The notes under the pieces: generated by a model | What the model was told of the DNA's origin: nothing | What the model saw: only the letters and a program-made list of their open reading frames with translations | Databases searched by the model: none | Shown: piece after piece, positions 34,180 through 42,643 of the stretch | Position numbering within the stretch: the stretch's first letter is position 1 | Layout: each line of letters begins with the position of its first letter | Origin: Mesorhizobium sp. ORS 3324 | GTDB lineage: Bacteria; Pseudomonadota; Alphaproteobacteria; Rhizobiales; Rhizobiaceae | Length of the DNA: 64,000 nt | Assembly: GCA_000824825.2 (NCBI GenBank) | Contig: LM655206.1 | Coordinates: 1,391 to 65,390 of the forward strand | Reading direction: 5' to 3' | Made by a program: the position numbers and the translations under genes

Positions 34180-35058
34180 ATGACACTGGCGGCGGCGGCG
34201 CAGTCCGCGACATGGACCTATGTTGACGGCGACTGGTACCAGGGCAATGTCGCCATTCTCGGACCGCGCAGCCACGCCATGTGGCTGGGCACCAGCGTCT
34301 TCGACGGCGCCCGCTGGTTCGAAGGCGTGGCGCCCGACCTCGATCGCCATGCCGCGCGAGTCAACGCCTCGGCGATCGCGCTTGGCCTGAAGCCCTCCGT
34401 CAGCACCGAGGAGATCGTCGGGCTAACCTGGGACGGCCTGAAGAAGTTCGACGGCAAGACCGCCGTCTACATCAGGCCGATGTACTGGGCCGAGCATGGC
34501 GGCTATATGGGCGTGCCGGCCGATCCGTCCTCGACCCGCTTCTGCCTCTGCCTCTATGAATCGCCGATGATTCCGCCTTCCGGCTTTTCGATCGGCGTCT
34601 CGCCGTTTCGGCGGCCGACCATCGAGACGATGCCGACCAACGCCAAGGCCGGCTGCCTCTATCCCAATAATGGCCGCGCCATCCTCGAGGCCAAGATGCG
34701 CGGCTTCGACAATGCTCTGGTGCTCGACATGTTGGGCAATGTCGCCGAGACCGGCACCTCCAACATCTTCCTGGTCAAGGACGGCCATGTGATGACACCG
34801 GCGGCGAACGGCACGTTTCTCTCCGGCATCACCCGCTCGCGCACGATCGACCTGCTCGGCGACTACGGCTTCAGGACCACCGAGAAGGCGCTCACGATGC
34901 GCGATTTCCTCGAAGCGGACGAGATCTTTTCGACCGGCAACCATTCGAAAGTGGTGCCCATCATCCGCATCGAGGACCGCAATCTCCAGCCTGGGCCGGT
35001 GGCCAAGAAGGCACGCGAGCTTTATTGGGATTGGGCGCATTCGACTTCCGCCGCCTGA
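34180..35058 (+). CDS. Branched-chain amino acid aminotransferase-like (fold type IV)
   Basis: A 292-aa fold-type IV aminotransferase, the IlvE group. Lys156 in MPTNAKAGCLYPNNGR forms the PLP Schiff base, AETGTSNIFLVKDG contacts the phosphate, and the sequence ends with the family pattern EIFSTGNHSKVVPI. Branched-chain amino acid transamination is the likely role, but D-amino acid or other substrates occur in the family. It stands alone on the plus strand, divergent from the HAD gene. Confidence 0.88.
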   Translation: MTLAAAAQSATWTYVDGDWYQGNVAILGPRSHAMWLGTSVFDGARWFEGVAPDLDRHAARVNASAIALGLKPSVSTEEIVGLTWDGLKKFDGKTAVYIRPMYWAEHGGYMGVPADPSSTRFCLCLYESPMIPPSGFSIGVSPFRRPTIETMPTNAKAGCLYPNNGRAILEAKMRGFDNALVLDMLGNVAETGTSNIFLVKDGHVMTPAANGTFLSGITRSRTIDLLGDYGFRTTEKALTMRDFLEADEIFSTGNHSKVVPIIRIEDRNLQPGPVAKKARELYWDWAHSTSAA

Positions 35059-35166
35059 GCGGATAAAAAGCCGATCGGCGCTCCGTTGCGGAGTTGCCCC
35101 AACCCATTCCAGACCTATCTTAGTTCGGTAGTTTCACCGGACTTTTTCCACGAGGGAGTATCATCC

Positions 35167-35769
35167 ATGGCTTTTGAGTTGCCCGCTTTGCCTTACGACT
35201 ATGAGGCCCTTCAGCCCTACATGTCGAAGGAAACGCTGGAGTATCACCACGACAAGCACCACAAGGCCTATGTCGACAACGGCAACAAGCTGGCCGCCGA
35301 GGCTGGAATGGGCGACCTGTCGGTCGAAGAGGTCGTGAAGCAGTCCTTCGGCAAGAATGCCGGGCTCTTCAACAATGCCGCCCAGCACTACAACCACATC
35401 CACTTCTGGAAATGGATGAAGAAGGGCGGCGGCGGCAACAAGCTGCCGGGCGCGCTGCAGAAGGCCGTCGATGCCGATCTCGGCGGCTACGACAAGTTCA
35501 AGGCCGACTTCATCGCCGCCGGCACCACCCAGTTCGGCTCCGGCTGGGCCTGGCTCTCGGTCAAGGACGGCAAGCTCGCGATCTCGAAGACTCCCAACGG
35601 CGAGAACCCGCTGGTTCAAGGCGCTTCGCCGATCCTCGGCGTCGACGTGTGGGAGCACTCCTATTACATCGACTACCGCAACGCGCGGCCGAAATATCTC
35701 GAAGCCTTCGTCGATAGTCTCATCAACTGGGACTACGTCCTGGAACTCTACGAAAAGGCGAAAAGCTGA
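35167..35769 (+). CDS. sodB: Superoxide dismutase, iron type
   Basis: A 200-aa cytoplasmic superoxide dismutase. The metal ligands are His27, His77 (in NNAAQHYNHIHFW), Asp160 and His164 (GVDVWEHSYY). The Gln in NNAAQ (Gln73) is placed as in FeSOD, whereas MnSOD has Gly there and its Gln later, so iron is predicted; cambialistic use cannot be excluded. GAGGGAG ends eight bases before the ATG. A strong intrinsic terminator follows at 35781-35811, so it is a single-gene unit. Confidence 0.95.
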   Translation: MAFELPALPYDYEALQPYMSKETLEYHHDKHHKAYVDNGNKLAAEAGMGDLSVEEVVKQSFGKNAGLFNNAAQHYNHIHFWKWMKKGGGGNKLPGALQKAVDADLGGYDKFKADFIAAGTTQFGSGWAWLSVKDGKLAISKTPNGENPLVQGASPILGVDVWEHSYYIDYRNARPKYLEAFVDSLINWDYVLELYEKAKS

Positions 35770-35780
35770 TCAGTTCGACG

Positions 35781-35811
35781 AAAAGCCCCGGCATGCCGGG
35801 GCTTTTCTTTT
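35781..35811 (+). terminator. Rho-independent terminator after sodB
   Basis: A 26-base perfect palindrome (AAAAGCCCCGGC paired with GCCGGGGCTTTT) followed by CTTTT. It begins 12 bases after the sodB stop. The G/C stem with flanking A and T runs could act in both directions. Confidence 0.9.
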
Positions 35812-35928
35812 GGGCCGAGCGACAGCTTCATCCAGACAGGGAAATCACTGTAGCGTCGAAGGGAATATTTCCACTGCGATGCCCGTTAACGTCCAGTCGC
35901 TTACTCTCTTCACCACGGAGCCAATTGA

Positions 35929-36366
35929 ATGAGAAAGCTTGTCCTTGCCATCTCCATGCTCGCTCTTGCCGGTTCAGCGACATTTGCCGGTCCGATCCAG
36001 GATCGCCAGGCCCTGATGAAGGAGCGCGGCAAGCTCGCCGGCCAGTTGGTCAAGGTCGTCAAGGGCGAGGAAGATTTCGACGCCTCAGCGGTGCTGACGA
36101 CGCTGAAGGCGCTGCAGGCCAATGCCGAGAAGTTCGACGCCGAGAAGCTGTTCCCCGCCGGCAGCGACAAGGGCGACACTAAGGCTGCGCCCAAGATCTG
36201 GGAAGATATGGCAGGCTTCAAGGCAACCGAGGACAAGTTCCTGGCCAGCACCAAGGCAGCGGTCGCTTCGCCGCCGGGCGATGTCGATACCTTGAAGGCG
36301 CAGCTCAACACGATCGGCGGCGATTGCGGCGCCTGCCATCAGAGCTACAGGATCAATAAGAGCTGA
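35929..36366 (+). CDS. Cytochrome c prime-type (class II) c-type cytochrome
   Basis: A 145-aa periplasmic cytochrome. A signal peptide (1-20, ending TFA) is followed by helical sequence and a single C-terminal CGACHQSYR heme site, the hallmark of cytochrome c prime and cytochrome c-556. The family binds NO or carries electrons. The gene ends ten bases before the diheme cytochrome gene, and the two are probably co-transcribed. Confidence 0.9.
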   Translation: MRKLVLAISMLALAGSATFAGPIQDRQALMKERGKLAGQLVKVVKGEEDFDASAVLTTLKALQANAEKFDAEKLFPAGSDKGDTKAAPKIWEDMAGFKATEDKFLASTKAAVASPPGDVDTLKAQLNTIGGDCGACHQSYRINKS

Positions 36367-36375
36367 TTGCCTGAC

Positions 36376-37323
36376 ATGGGCTGGCTGAAGAAGCTTGTCG
36401 GTGCCGTCATCGTGCTGGGCGGCGCCGGCGCGGTCGCCGGCTGGGTCCTGGCTGCGCCGGTTCGGCTTGACGCTGCGACCGTTGGGCAACTTCGCCCCGG
36501 CGACGCGGCAAAGGGCAAGCGCATCTTCTATGCCGGCGGCTGCACCTCCTGCCACGCCCGGCCCGGTGCCAAGGGCGATGCTCAGCTCGAGCTCGCCGGC
36601 GGGCTGGAATTGAAGACGCCGTTCGGCACCTTCGTGCCGCCCAATATCTCGCAGGATCCAAAGGACGGTATCGGCGCCTGGAGCGAGGAAGATTTCGCCA
36701 ACGCCATGCTGAAGGGCATCGCTCCCTCCGGCGAGCACTTCTATCCGGCTTTTCCCTATGCCTCATACGCGCGCATGAAGCCGGCCGACATCGCCGACCT
36801 CTATGCCTTCATGAAGACGCTGCCGGCGGTGGCCGGCAAGGCACCAGGCCACAAGCTCTCCTTCCCGTTCAACATCCGTCGCGGCATCGGTCTCTGGAAG
36901 CGGCTCTATCTCAGCCCCGAGCCGGTGATCGCCTTGCCGGACGGCACGCCTGACAAGGTGCTGGCCGGCCGCTATCTGGTCGAAGGGCCTGGCCACTGCG
37001 GCGAATGCCACACGCCGCGCGACTTCGCCGGCGGCGTGAAGAAGGCCGAATGGCTGGCAGGCGCCGTGGCCGCAGAGGGCAAAGGCGTCGTGCCCAACAT
37101 CACACCTGCCGGGCGCGGCATCAAGGACTGGTCGGAAGCCGACATCGCCAACTATCTCGAAACCGGCTTCACGCCCGATTTCGATTCCGTCGGCGGCGCC
37201 ATGGTCGAGGTGCAGCGCAACATAGCGCAACTGACGGCCGACGACCGTGCCGCGATCGCCGCCTATCTCAAGGCTATCCCGCCGCATCCAAACGGCTTTC
37301 CGGCGCGCAAGCCGGCGAGCTGA
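36376..37323 (+). CDS. Diheme cytochrome c, membrane-anchored
   Basis: A 315-aa protein with an uncleaved-looking N-terminal hydrophobic segment (residues 8-27), then two cytochrome c domains with heme sites GGCTSCHAR and GHCGECHTP. It resembles the cytochrome subunit of alcohol and gluconate dehydrogenases (AdhB type). No dehydrogenase subunit is adjacent, so the electron donor is unknown. The ATG at 36376 is ten bases after the preceding stop; a TTG at 36367 is the alternative. A hairpin follows at 37341-37377. Confidence 0.88.
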   Translation: MGWLKKLVGAVIVLGGAGAVAGWVLAAPVRLDAATVGQLRPGDAAKGKRIFYAGGCTSCHARPGAKGDAQLELAGGLELKTPFGTFVPPNISQDPKDGIGAWSEEDFANAMLKGIAPSGEHFYPAFPYASYARMKPADIADLYAFMKTLPAVAGKAPGHKLSFPFNIRRGIGLWKRLYLSPEPVIALPDGTPDKVLAGRYLVEGPGHCGECHTPRDFAGGVKKAEWLAGAVAAEGKGVVPNITPAGRGIKDWSEADIANYLETGFTPDFDSVGGAMVEVQRNIAQLTADDRAAIAAYLKAIPPHPNGFPARKPAS

Positions 37324-37340
37324 AGCGCTCCGACTGGACA

Positions 37341-37377
37341 GAGCAGTTCACCGTTTCACGGAGATGGTGAACTGCTC
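37341..37377. terminator. Hairpin terminator-like element (repeat family B)
   Basis: GAGCAGTTCACC and GGTGAACTGCTC pair into a 12-bp stem with a 13-base loop, followed by TATCTCTTTGTTTT. It lies 17 bases after the diheme cytochrome stop. The same 37-base plan, beginning GAGCAG and ending CTGCTC, recurs at 46148-46184. Confidence 0.65.
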
Positions 37378-37392
37378 TATCTCTTTGTTTTG

Positions 37393-37438
37393 ACGCAATT
37401 CCGCACGGAAAACCGTTTCACACCTTTCCTGGAATTGC
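37393..37438. repeat. Dispersed intergenic palindromic repeat, copy 1
   Basis: About 46 bases beginning ACGCAATTCC and ending TCCTGGAATTGC, with CGGAAAACCG in the centre. It is the inverted form of near-identical elements at 41986-42030 and 57785-57830. It has an outer GCAATTCC/GGAATTGC stem and an inner CGGAAAACCG pair. Such elements are known from rhizobial genomes as short intergenic palindromes (RPE-like). Confidence 0.75.
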
Positions 37439-37443
37439 ACTAG

Positions 37444-37833
37444 CTAGGGGTGGCGGTCGCCGAGGAAGTCGAAGCCGTTGTCGAAAAAGTGGTTGTAGTC
37501 GCAGGTCAGTTCCTCGCCGGGCGCGATGTCGCGCAGCGCGTAGGTTTCCTCGGGCGAGGAGACGTCGCAGTTCGGCTCGTCGGCATGGTTCATGTAGCGA
37601 GCGTCGTCGGCCTCGAAGACAATATAGTTCGGATCGCGCCGGTCGGGGTAGGAATAGCGGTCGAGATAGGACTTCACCGGGCCGCTTTCGCCCTCATAGG
37701 TCTCCACGGGAATGCACCGGTCGAACCTCGGATCGAGCTTCCAGATCAGCGTGCCGCGCGGGATATGGTGCTTGGCGAAGACACCGATGCCTTGGATGGG
37801 CGATTTGTCGAGATAGACGTCGACGAGCAGCAT
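37444..37833 (-). CDS. Small SET-domain protein
   Basis: A 129-aa protein consisting of a bare SET domain. Landmarks are GIGVFAKHHIPRGTLIWKLD (15-34), DARYMNHADEPNCDVS with the NH.xNC pattern, and IAPGEELTCDYNHFF. SET proteins transfer methyl groups from S-adenosylmethionine to lysines; bacterial forms are sporadic and their targets are mostly unknown. No pre- or post-SET cysteine clusters are present. It stands alone on the minus strand, between repeats and the oligopeptidase gene. Confidence 0.88.
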   Translation of the reverse strand: MLLVDVYLDKSPIQGIGVFAKHHIPRGTLIWKLDPRFDRCIPVETYEGESGPVKSYLDRYSYPDRRDPNYIVFEADDARYMNHADEPNCDVSSPEETYALRDIAPGEELTCDYNHFFDNGFDFLGDRHP

Positions 37834-37934
37834 GGCGGACCCTGGCGAATGGACAACCCCGCGCGACCAGGAAGGCCGCGCCAAAAAGGACGGCGCATTG
37901 CGTAGCGCGTGGCCGTCGCAATTGCGAGTAAAAA

Positions 37935-40046
37935 TCAGACCTTGCCTGTCACTTTCAAGGCATAGGCGTAGATATACGCGATCTCCTCCAGTCGCGAGAA
38001 CCGGCCGGAGGCGCCGGCGTGGCCGGACTCCATGTTGATCTTGAACAGCACCGGATTGTCGCCCGCCTTGCGCTCGCGCAGCCGCGCCACCCATTTCGCC
38101 GGTTCCCAGTAGGTGACGCGCGGGTCGGTCAGCCCGGCCAGCGCCAGGATCGGCGGATAGTCGAGCGCCGCGACATTGTCGTAGGGCGAATAGGCCGCGA
38201 TCGTGTTGTAGTCGTCGGCCGACGCGATCGGGTTGCCCCATTCCGGCCATTCCGGCGGGGTCAGCGGCAGGCTGTCGTCGAGCATGGTGGTGAGCACGTC
38301 GACGAACGGCACCTCGGCGACGATGCCGCCGAAACTCTCGGGCGCCATGTTGGCGATCGCTCCCATCAGCATGCCGCCGGCCGAGCCGCCCTGGGCGACG
38401 ATGCGGTCATGCCTTGTGTAGCGTTCGGCCACGAGATGGCGGGCGCTGGCGATGAAATCGGTGAAGGTGTTCATCTTCTTGGCTCGCTTGCCGTCCTCGT
38501 ACCAGCCATAGCCCTTGTCCTTGCCGCCGCGCACATGCGCGATGGCGTAGACGAAGCCGCGATCGACCAGCGACAGGCAGTTGGTGTTGAAGGCGGCCGG
38601 AACGGCGATGCCATAGGAGCCATAGCCGTAGAGCAGGCAGGGAGCCGAGCCGTCGAGGGGGGTGTCGCGATGATGGATCAGCGAGATCGGCACCAGTTCG
38701 CCGTCGTGAGCCGGCGCCATCAGCCGGCGCGTGACATAGTGCTCAGGATCGTGACCCGACGGCACCTCCTGCGTCTTCAACAGCACGCGCTCGCGGGTGC
38801 GCATGTTGTAGTCGAACACCTGCGCCGGCGTCGTCATCGACGAATAGGTGAAGCGCATCACCTCAGTGTCGTATTCGTAGGAGCCGGCGAGCCCGAGCGA
38901 GAAAGCCTCCTCGTCGAAGGAGATGAAATGCTCGTGGCCGTTTGAGCGGTCGCGCACGACGATGCGCGGCAGGCCGTCCTTGCGCTCCAGCCTCACTATA
39001 TGCCGCTTGAAGCCGAGCACCGACAGGATCAGCCGGCCGGGCTCATGCGGCACCAGCTCGGTCCAGTTGGCCCGTACCGGGTTGTCGACCGGCGCGGTCA
39101 TGATCTTGAAGTCCCTGGCGCCGTCGGCATTGGTGAGGATGAAGAAGACGTCGCCGCCTTCTTCCAGGTCATATTGCAGGCCGGTCTGGCGCGCCGCCAC
39201 CAGCTTGGGCTCGGCGATGGGTTCGTCGGCGCGCAGCAGCCGATATTCCGATGTCTCATGATCGTTGATGCCGATCATGATCCATTCGTTGGAGCGCGTG
39301 CCGCTGACATCCATGAAGAACCCCGGGTCGGTCTCCTCATAGATCAGTCGGTCGTTCTCCGGACTGTCGCCGAGCGCGTGGAAGCACACCTTGGACGGGC
39401 GGTGATTGTCGTCGAGGCGGGTATAGAAGAAGCCGTCGTCGCCGGCATTCCACACCCCGCCGCTACCGGTATCGGGAATCTGGTCGGAGAGTTCCTTGCC
39501 GCTGGCGATGTCGCGCACGCGCAGCGTGAAGAATTCCGAGCCCTTGTCGTCGAAGGCCCAGAGCAGCTTCCTGTGGTCGGCGGAATGATCGATGCCGCCG
39601 AGACGGAAATAGGGCTTGCCTTCCGCTTCTTTGTCGCCGTCAAGCAGGATCTCGCCGGCGCCGCCGTCGCGCGGCGTGCGGAAATAGCGCGGGTGCTCGC
39701 CGCCCTGCCGGAAGGACGAGCCATAGGCATAGGGACCGTCCTTCATCGGCACGGTCGAATCGTCTTCCTTGATGCGCCCCTTCATCTCGGCGAAGAGCTT
39801 GGCTCGCAGCTCGGCCGTGTCGGCCATCAGCGTTGCCTGATAGGCATTCTCGGCCTCGAGATGGGCCCGGATCGCGCCATCGAGCAGGGAAGGGTCCCTG
39901 AACATCGCCTGCCAATTGTCGGCCCGCATCCAGGCATAGTCGTCGGTGCGGCTGATGCCGTGATGCACATCGAAGACCGGACGTTTCTCGGGCCGCGGCG
40001 GGTTTGCGGTCGGGAAGGCGGCCAGGAAGCTGGAAGATCCGGTCAT
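37935..40046 (-). CDS. Prolyl oligopeptidase family serine peptidase (oligopeptidase B-like)
   Basis: A 703-aa cytoplasmic peptidase of family S9A. The N-terminal seven-bladed propeller region (about 70-400; GVWNAGDDGFFYTRLDDNHR) precedes an alpha/beta hydrolase domain. The domain has catalytic Ser in AQGGSAGGMLMGA, Asp in LAGLTDPRV and His in MESGHAGASGR. Oligopeptidase B cleaves after basic residues in short peptides; the substrate here is inferred. The start at 40046 is preferred over 40097, although the ribosome binding site is weak at both. Confidence 0.92.
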   Translation of the reverse strand: MTGSSSFLAAFPTANPPRPEKRPVFDVHHGISRTDDYAWMRADNWQAMFRDPSLLDGAIRAHLEAENAYQATLMADTAELRAKLFAEMKGRIKEDDSTVPMKDGPYAYGSSFRQGGEHPRYFRTPRDGGAGEILLDGDKEAEGKPYFRLGGIDHSADHRKLLWAFDDKGSEFFTLRVRDIASGKELSDQIPDTGSGGVWNAGDDGFFYTRLDDNHRPSKVCFHALGDSPENDRLIYEETDPGFFMDVSGTRSNEWIMIGINDHETSEYRLLRADEPIAEPKLVAARQTGLQYDLEEGGDVFFILTNADGARDFKIMTAPVDNPVRANWTELVPHEPGRLILSVLGFKRHIVRLERKDGLPRIVVRDRSNGHEHFISFDEEAFSLGLAGSYEYDTEVMRFTYSSMTTPAQVFDYNMRTRERVLLKTQEVPSGHDPEHYVTRRLMAPAHDGELVPISLIHHRDTPLDGSAPCLLYGYGSYGIAVPAAFNTNCLSLVDRGFVYAIAHVRGGKDKGYGWYEDGKRAKKMNTFTDFIASARHLVAERYTRHDRIVAQGGSAGGMLMGAIANMAPESFGGIVAEVPFVDVLTTMLDDSLPLTPPEWPEWGNPIASADDYNTIAAYSPYDNVAALDYPPILALAGLTDPRVTYWEPAKWVARLRERKAGDNPVLFKINMESGHAGASGRFSRLEEIAYIYAYALKVTGKV

Positions 40047-40167
40047 TACGTCTCGCTGCGGATTTGCCCGAAATTTGCTTGAATGGCGAATGAACACGCC
40101 GCTTAGCGGCGGTTCAAGAGGGCAGGGTTCAAGGTGGTCTACAGAAAGTAGATCGAAGGGGGAAAAG

Positions 40168-40536
40168 ATGAAATCCTATGTTCGCGCCGCCTTGGCCTTC
40201 GCTAGCGCTTCGGCAGCACTGGCCATTTCCAGCCCGTCTCATGCAACGGTCTTCGCCGCCTGGCAAGTGGCGGGCGTGCCGTTCGGCGACACGCTCACCG
40301 CCCGCAAATATCCGTCGAACACCTCGCAGAAAGAGGCGGCCTATCCGAACGGCACCGTCCTGCAGATGACCGGCCGCTGTACGGGCGGGATAGATCTGCT
40401 CGACATTGCCGGCCAGCCGCATTGGAAGCAGCGGCAGTCGATCCGCTATCGCTGGTGCGAGGTCTGGCACGATCCGGCGCAGAATGGTCATTTCGTCACC
40501 GGCTGTGTCTACGGCAAGTACATCGCGCCCCATTGA
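40168..40536 (+). CDS. Small exported protein of unknown function
   Basis: A 122-aa protein with a signal peptide (1-27, ending PSHA) and mature sequence containing four cysteines (CTGG, WCEVW, CVYG among others), likely disulfide-bonded in the periplasm. The GGGGGAAAAG sequence before the ATG is a strong ribosome binding site. No family is recognised; the ending VTGCVYGKYIAPH looks like an SH3-like beta fold, but this is only suggestive. Confidence 0.75.
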   Translation: MKSYVRAALAFASASAALAISSPSHATVFAAWQVAGVPFGDTLTARKYPSNTSQKEAAYPNGTVLQMTGRCTGGIDLLDIAGQPHWKQRQSIRYRWCEVWHDPAQNGHFVTGCVYGKYIAPH

Positions 40537-40778
40537 GAGTTTGTTGCGGCCACTTCGCTGCGCGCTCCGCGCGAAAATGAGCGTGCGACTTGCATCCTGT
40601 GGTCCACAGGATTCCCCGTGCTGGCAGCGATGAGCGACCAAGCATTGGTCAAGCATTGACGACCTTGTCTGGCGTCATCTGCGGTGTAAAAGCGTTCCTG
40701 ACGCCACGTCAGATCGCTCTGGTCTGACCAGAAAAATCTCGCCAAGTTACACGCAGCACGAATTTTTGAAGCTGAATC

Positions 40779-40801
40779 GGCAATATTTGATGAATATCGC
40801 C
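40779..40801. promoter_or_regulatory. Palindrome 1 upstream of mucR
   Basis: Arms GGCAATATT and AATATCGCC (one mismatch) around TTGATG-type spacer bases. It lies about 160 bases upstream of the mucR start and six bases before palindrome 2. Confidence 0.45.
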
Positions 40802-40807
40802 GAATAT

Positions 40808-40829
40808 AAGTCAATAGGCGAATTGACTT
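40808..40829. promoter_or_regulatory. Palindrome 2 upstream of mucR
   Basis: AAGTCAAT-AGGCGA-ATTGACTT is a perfect inverted repeat with 8-bp arms. Together with palindrome 1 it forms a tandem pair in the AT-rich upstream region. MucR autoregulation is established for the family; these exact sites are inferred. Confidence 0.5.
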
Positions 40830-40960
40830 ACTTGCAGCACAGCGTCATTAAGATGATGCGACGCGAATCGCAGGGGCTTGCCTGCATGAAATTCGCGCGA
40901 TGCCCGATCCCAGAAAAAGGGCACAGTCTAGAAACAAACTCTCGTTGGGGCCTGAGCACA

Positions 40961-41389
40961 ATGGATATCGCCGAAACACCTTCAAACAATAGTGACGCGC
41001 TGATCGAGCTGACCGCCGATGTCGTCGCGGCCTATGTCAGCAACAACCCCGTGCCGGTCGGCGAACTGCCGAACCTGATCGCCGACGTCCATGCCGCGCT
41101 CGGCCGCGTCGGTGGCACGACCGAGCAGCCGTCGGCCGAGAAGCAGAAGCCGGCCGTCAACCCGAAGCGCTCCGTGCATGACGACTACATCGTCTGTCTC
41201 GAAGACGGCAAGAAGTTCAAGTCGTTGAAGCGCCACCTGATGACCCACTACAACCTCACTCCGGAAGAGTATCGCGAGAAGTGGGGCCTGGATGCCAACT
41301 ATCCGATGGTCGCCCCCAATTATGCCGCGGCCCGTTCGCAGCTGGCCAAGAAGATGGGCCTCGGCCGCAAGCCCAAGGGTCGCCGGTAG
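40961..41389 (+). CDS. mucR: MucR/Ros-family zinc-finger transcriptional regulator
   Basis: A 142-aa regulator. MucR proteins repress or activate exopolysaccharide, motility and virulence or symbiosis genes and act like H-NS, oligomerising through the N-terminus. The zinc-finger segment is VCLEDGKKFKSLKRHLMTHY, with Cys79, Asp82, His92 and His96 in the ligand positions. The second ligand is Asp rather than Cys, as known from several Mesorhizobium MucR proteins. TPEEYREKWGL and MVAPNYAAARSQLAKKMGLG are hallmarks of the family. The start at 40961 gives the normal length. Confidence 0.95.
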   Translation: MDIAETPSNNSDALIELTADVVAAYVSNNPVPVGELPNLIADVHAALGRVGGTTEQPSAEKQKPAVNPKRSVHDDYIVCLEDGKKFKSLKRHLMTHYNLTPEEYREKWGLDANYPMVAPNYAAARSQLAKKMGLGRKPKGRR

Positions 41390-41408
41390 CGGCTTTCACA
41401 ATTCGACA

Positions 41409-41441
41409 AGGCAAACGGCGCCCGCTGGGCGCCGTTTGCCT
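41409..41441. terminator. Strong hairpin between convergent mucR and sufE-like genes
   Basis: A perfect 15-bp stem (AGGCAAACGGCGCCC with its complement) with a 3-base loop GCT, lying 20 bases after the mucR stop. There is no long T tract, but the convergent position suggests a bidirectional terminator. Confidence 0.75.
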
Positions 41442-41467
41442 GTCTGCCGGCGGTCGTTTGAGGAATA

Positions 41468-41896
41468 TCAGGCGGTCTGCTTCAGGGCGGCTTCCGCGTG
41501 GAGCTTGATGCGCTTGACCATCGAGCGCAGGCCGTTGGCGCGCTGCGGCGACAGATGCTCGTCGAGGCCGAGCTCCTTCAGCGTCGATTCCGCGTCGGTG
41601 CTCTGGATTTCGCTGGCTGGCCGGCCCGAGAACAGCGCCAGCATGATGGCGACGAGGCCGCGCACGATGTGGGCGTCCGAATCGCCCTTGAAGCTGATCA
41701 CCGGATCGAATCCCGGTCCCTGCTCGGTTGTCAGCCACACCTGGCTGACGCAGCCCGGCACCTTGTTGGCCGCGGTGCGTTCCGCCTCGGGAAACGGCGG
41801 CAGCGCCTCGCCCAGTTCGATCACATAGCGATAACGATCCTCCCACTCGTCGAGCAGGGAAAAGTCGTCGCGGATAGTTTCGATCGAAGTGGTCAT
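41468..41896 (-). CDS. sufE: SufE-family cysteine desulfurase activator
   Basis: A 142-aa cytoplasmic protein that accepts persulfide sulfur from SufS for Fe-S cluster assembly. The active Cys49 is in NKVPGCVSQVWL, and the ending region LSPQRANGLRSMVKRIK is typical. The ATG at 41896 gives the family length; longer upstream sequence is out of context. No suf operon genes are adjacent, so this is a stand-alone SufE. Confidence 0.93.
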   Translation of the reverse strand: MTTSIETIRDDFSLLDEWEDRYRYVIELGEALPPFPEAERTAANKVPGCVSQVWLTTEQGPGFDPVISFKGDSDAHIVRGLVAIMLALFSGRPASEIQSTDAESTLKELGLDEHLSPQRANGLRSMVKRIKLHAEAALKQTA

Positions 41897-41985
41897 GGTC
41901 CGCATATAGTGACCCGGCGGCGCCACGTCACGGAAAAAGAAAGACGCCGCGGGCGTCGAGAGGTCGGACGGCGCCCGCGGCGTTA

Positions 41986-42030
41986 GCAATTCCAGGAAAG
42001 TGTGAAACGGTTTTCCGTCAGGAATTGCGC
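41986..42030. repeat. Dispersed intergenic palindromic repeat, copy 2
   Basis: About 45 bases starting GCAATTCCAGGAAAGTG and ending CAGGAATTGCGC, with CGGTTTTCCG in the centre. It lies between the sufE-like gene and the DUF5330 gene. It is nearly identical to copy 3 (57785-57830) and is the reverse of copy 1. Confidence 0.75.
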
Positions 42031-42068
42031 CAGAACTAAAGAAGCCGGGCGAACGGCCGAAAAGAATC

Positions 42069-42461
42069 TCAGTTCTTCGCCGTCAGCATCACCGGGATGT
42101 TGACCTTGGCGGGCAGCACGATGTCTTCGGCAACACTGCCGGTGGTCTCGGCGGAAGTTTCCGCCACCTTTGCCTCGGGAGCGGCCGCCTTTTGCGGCTG
42201 CTGGTCGTCCAGCATGGCGGCTGCCATCCTGGCGGTTTCCTTGGCCCGCACCGTGATGGTGTGCATGGCCGATTTGCCGGTCTCGCAGACGTCCGGCTTG
42301 CGCTCGCAGATGCCGGCAATATCGCCGACCGCCTCGCGCGCCGCAAACAGCGCCTGGATCGGCCCGACCGCCTCGCGGCCATCCTCGTCGGGCCCGACGC
42401 CGAGCGGCAGCGCCAGAAGCACCAGCGAAAACCAGAAAGCCATCCTGATCAGAAAGCCCAT
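42069..42461 (-). CDS. DUF5330-like membrane-associated protein
   Basis: A 130-aa protein with one N-terminal hydrophobic segment (MAFWFSLVLLALPLG, about 7-21), then a short soluble region with two cysteines (CERKPDVC) and an Ala/Glu-rich, low-complexity tail. The pattern FWFSLVLLALPL with a following FAAREAVGDIAGICERKP matches small conserved proteins of Rhizobiales of the DUF5330 group. Function unknown. The start at 42461 has GAGAGG upstream. Confidence 0.75.
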   Translation of the reverse strand: MGFLIRMAFWFSLVLLALPLGVGPDEDGREAVGPIQALFAAREAVGDIAGICERKPDVCETGKSAMHTITVRAKETARMAAAMLDDQQPQKAAAPEAKVAETSAETTGSVAEDIVLPAKVNIPVMLTAKN

Positions 42462-42643
42462 CTCAATGCCTCTCGTCGTGACCGGATCATGCATCCACGG
42501 GCATGACCTCTTTTATGGGCGGGATAGTGGCACAGGCGCACGAAGGACGGCTTGCGCCGAAGCGGCGAATTTTCCTCAAATTTTAGGCAAATTCGCAAGG
42601 ACCGGTTTTCGCAATCGATTTGCCTAAAAGCTCATCAACTGCG

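Larger units (their letters stand above)
40537..40960. other. Long leader region upstream of mucR
   Basis: About 420 bases without a convincing gene, AT-rich from about 40730 on, with candidate palindromic operators at 40779-40801 and 40808-40829. MucR-family proteins bind AT-rich DNA and repress their own genes, so this region is probably an autoregulatory promoter. An open frame in the mucR frame begins upstream but has no conserved content. Confidence 0.5.
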
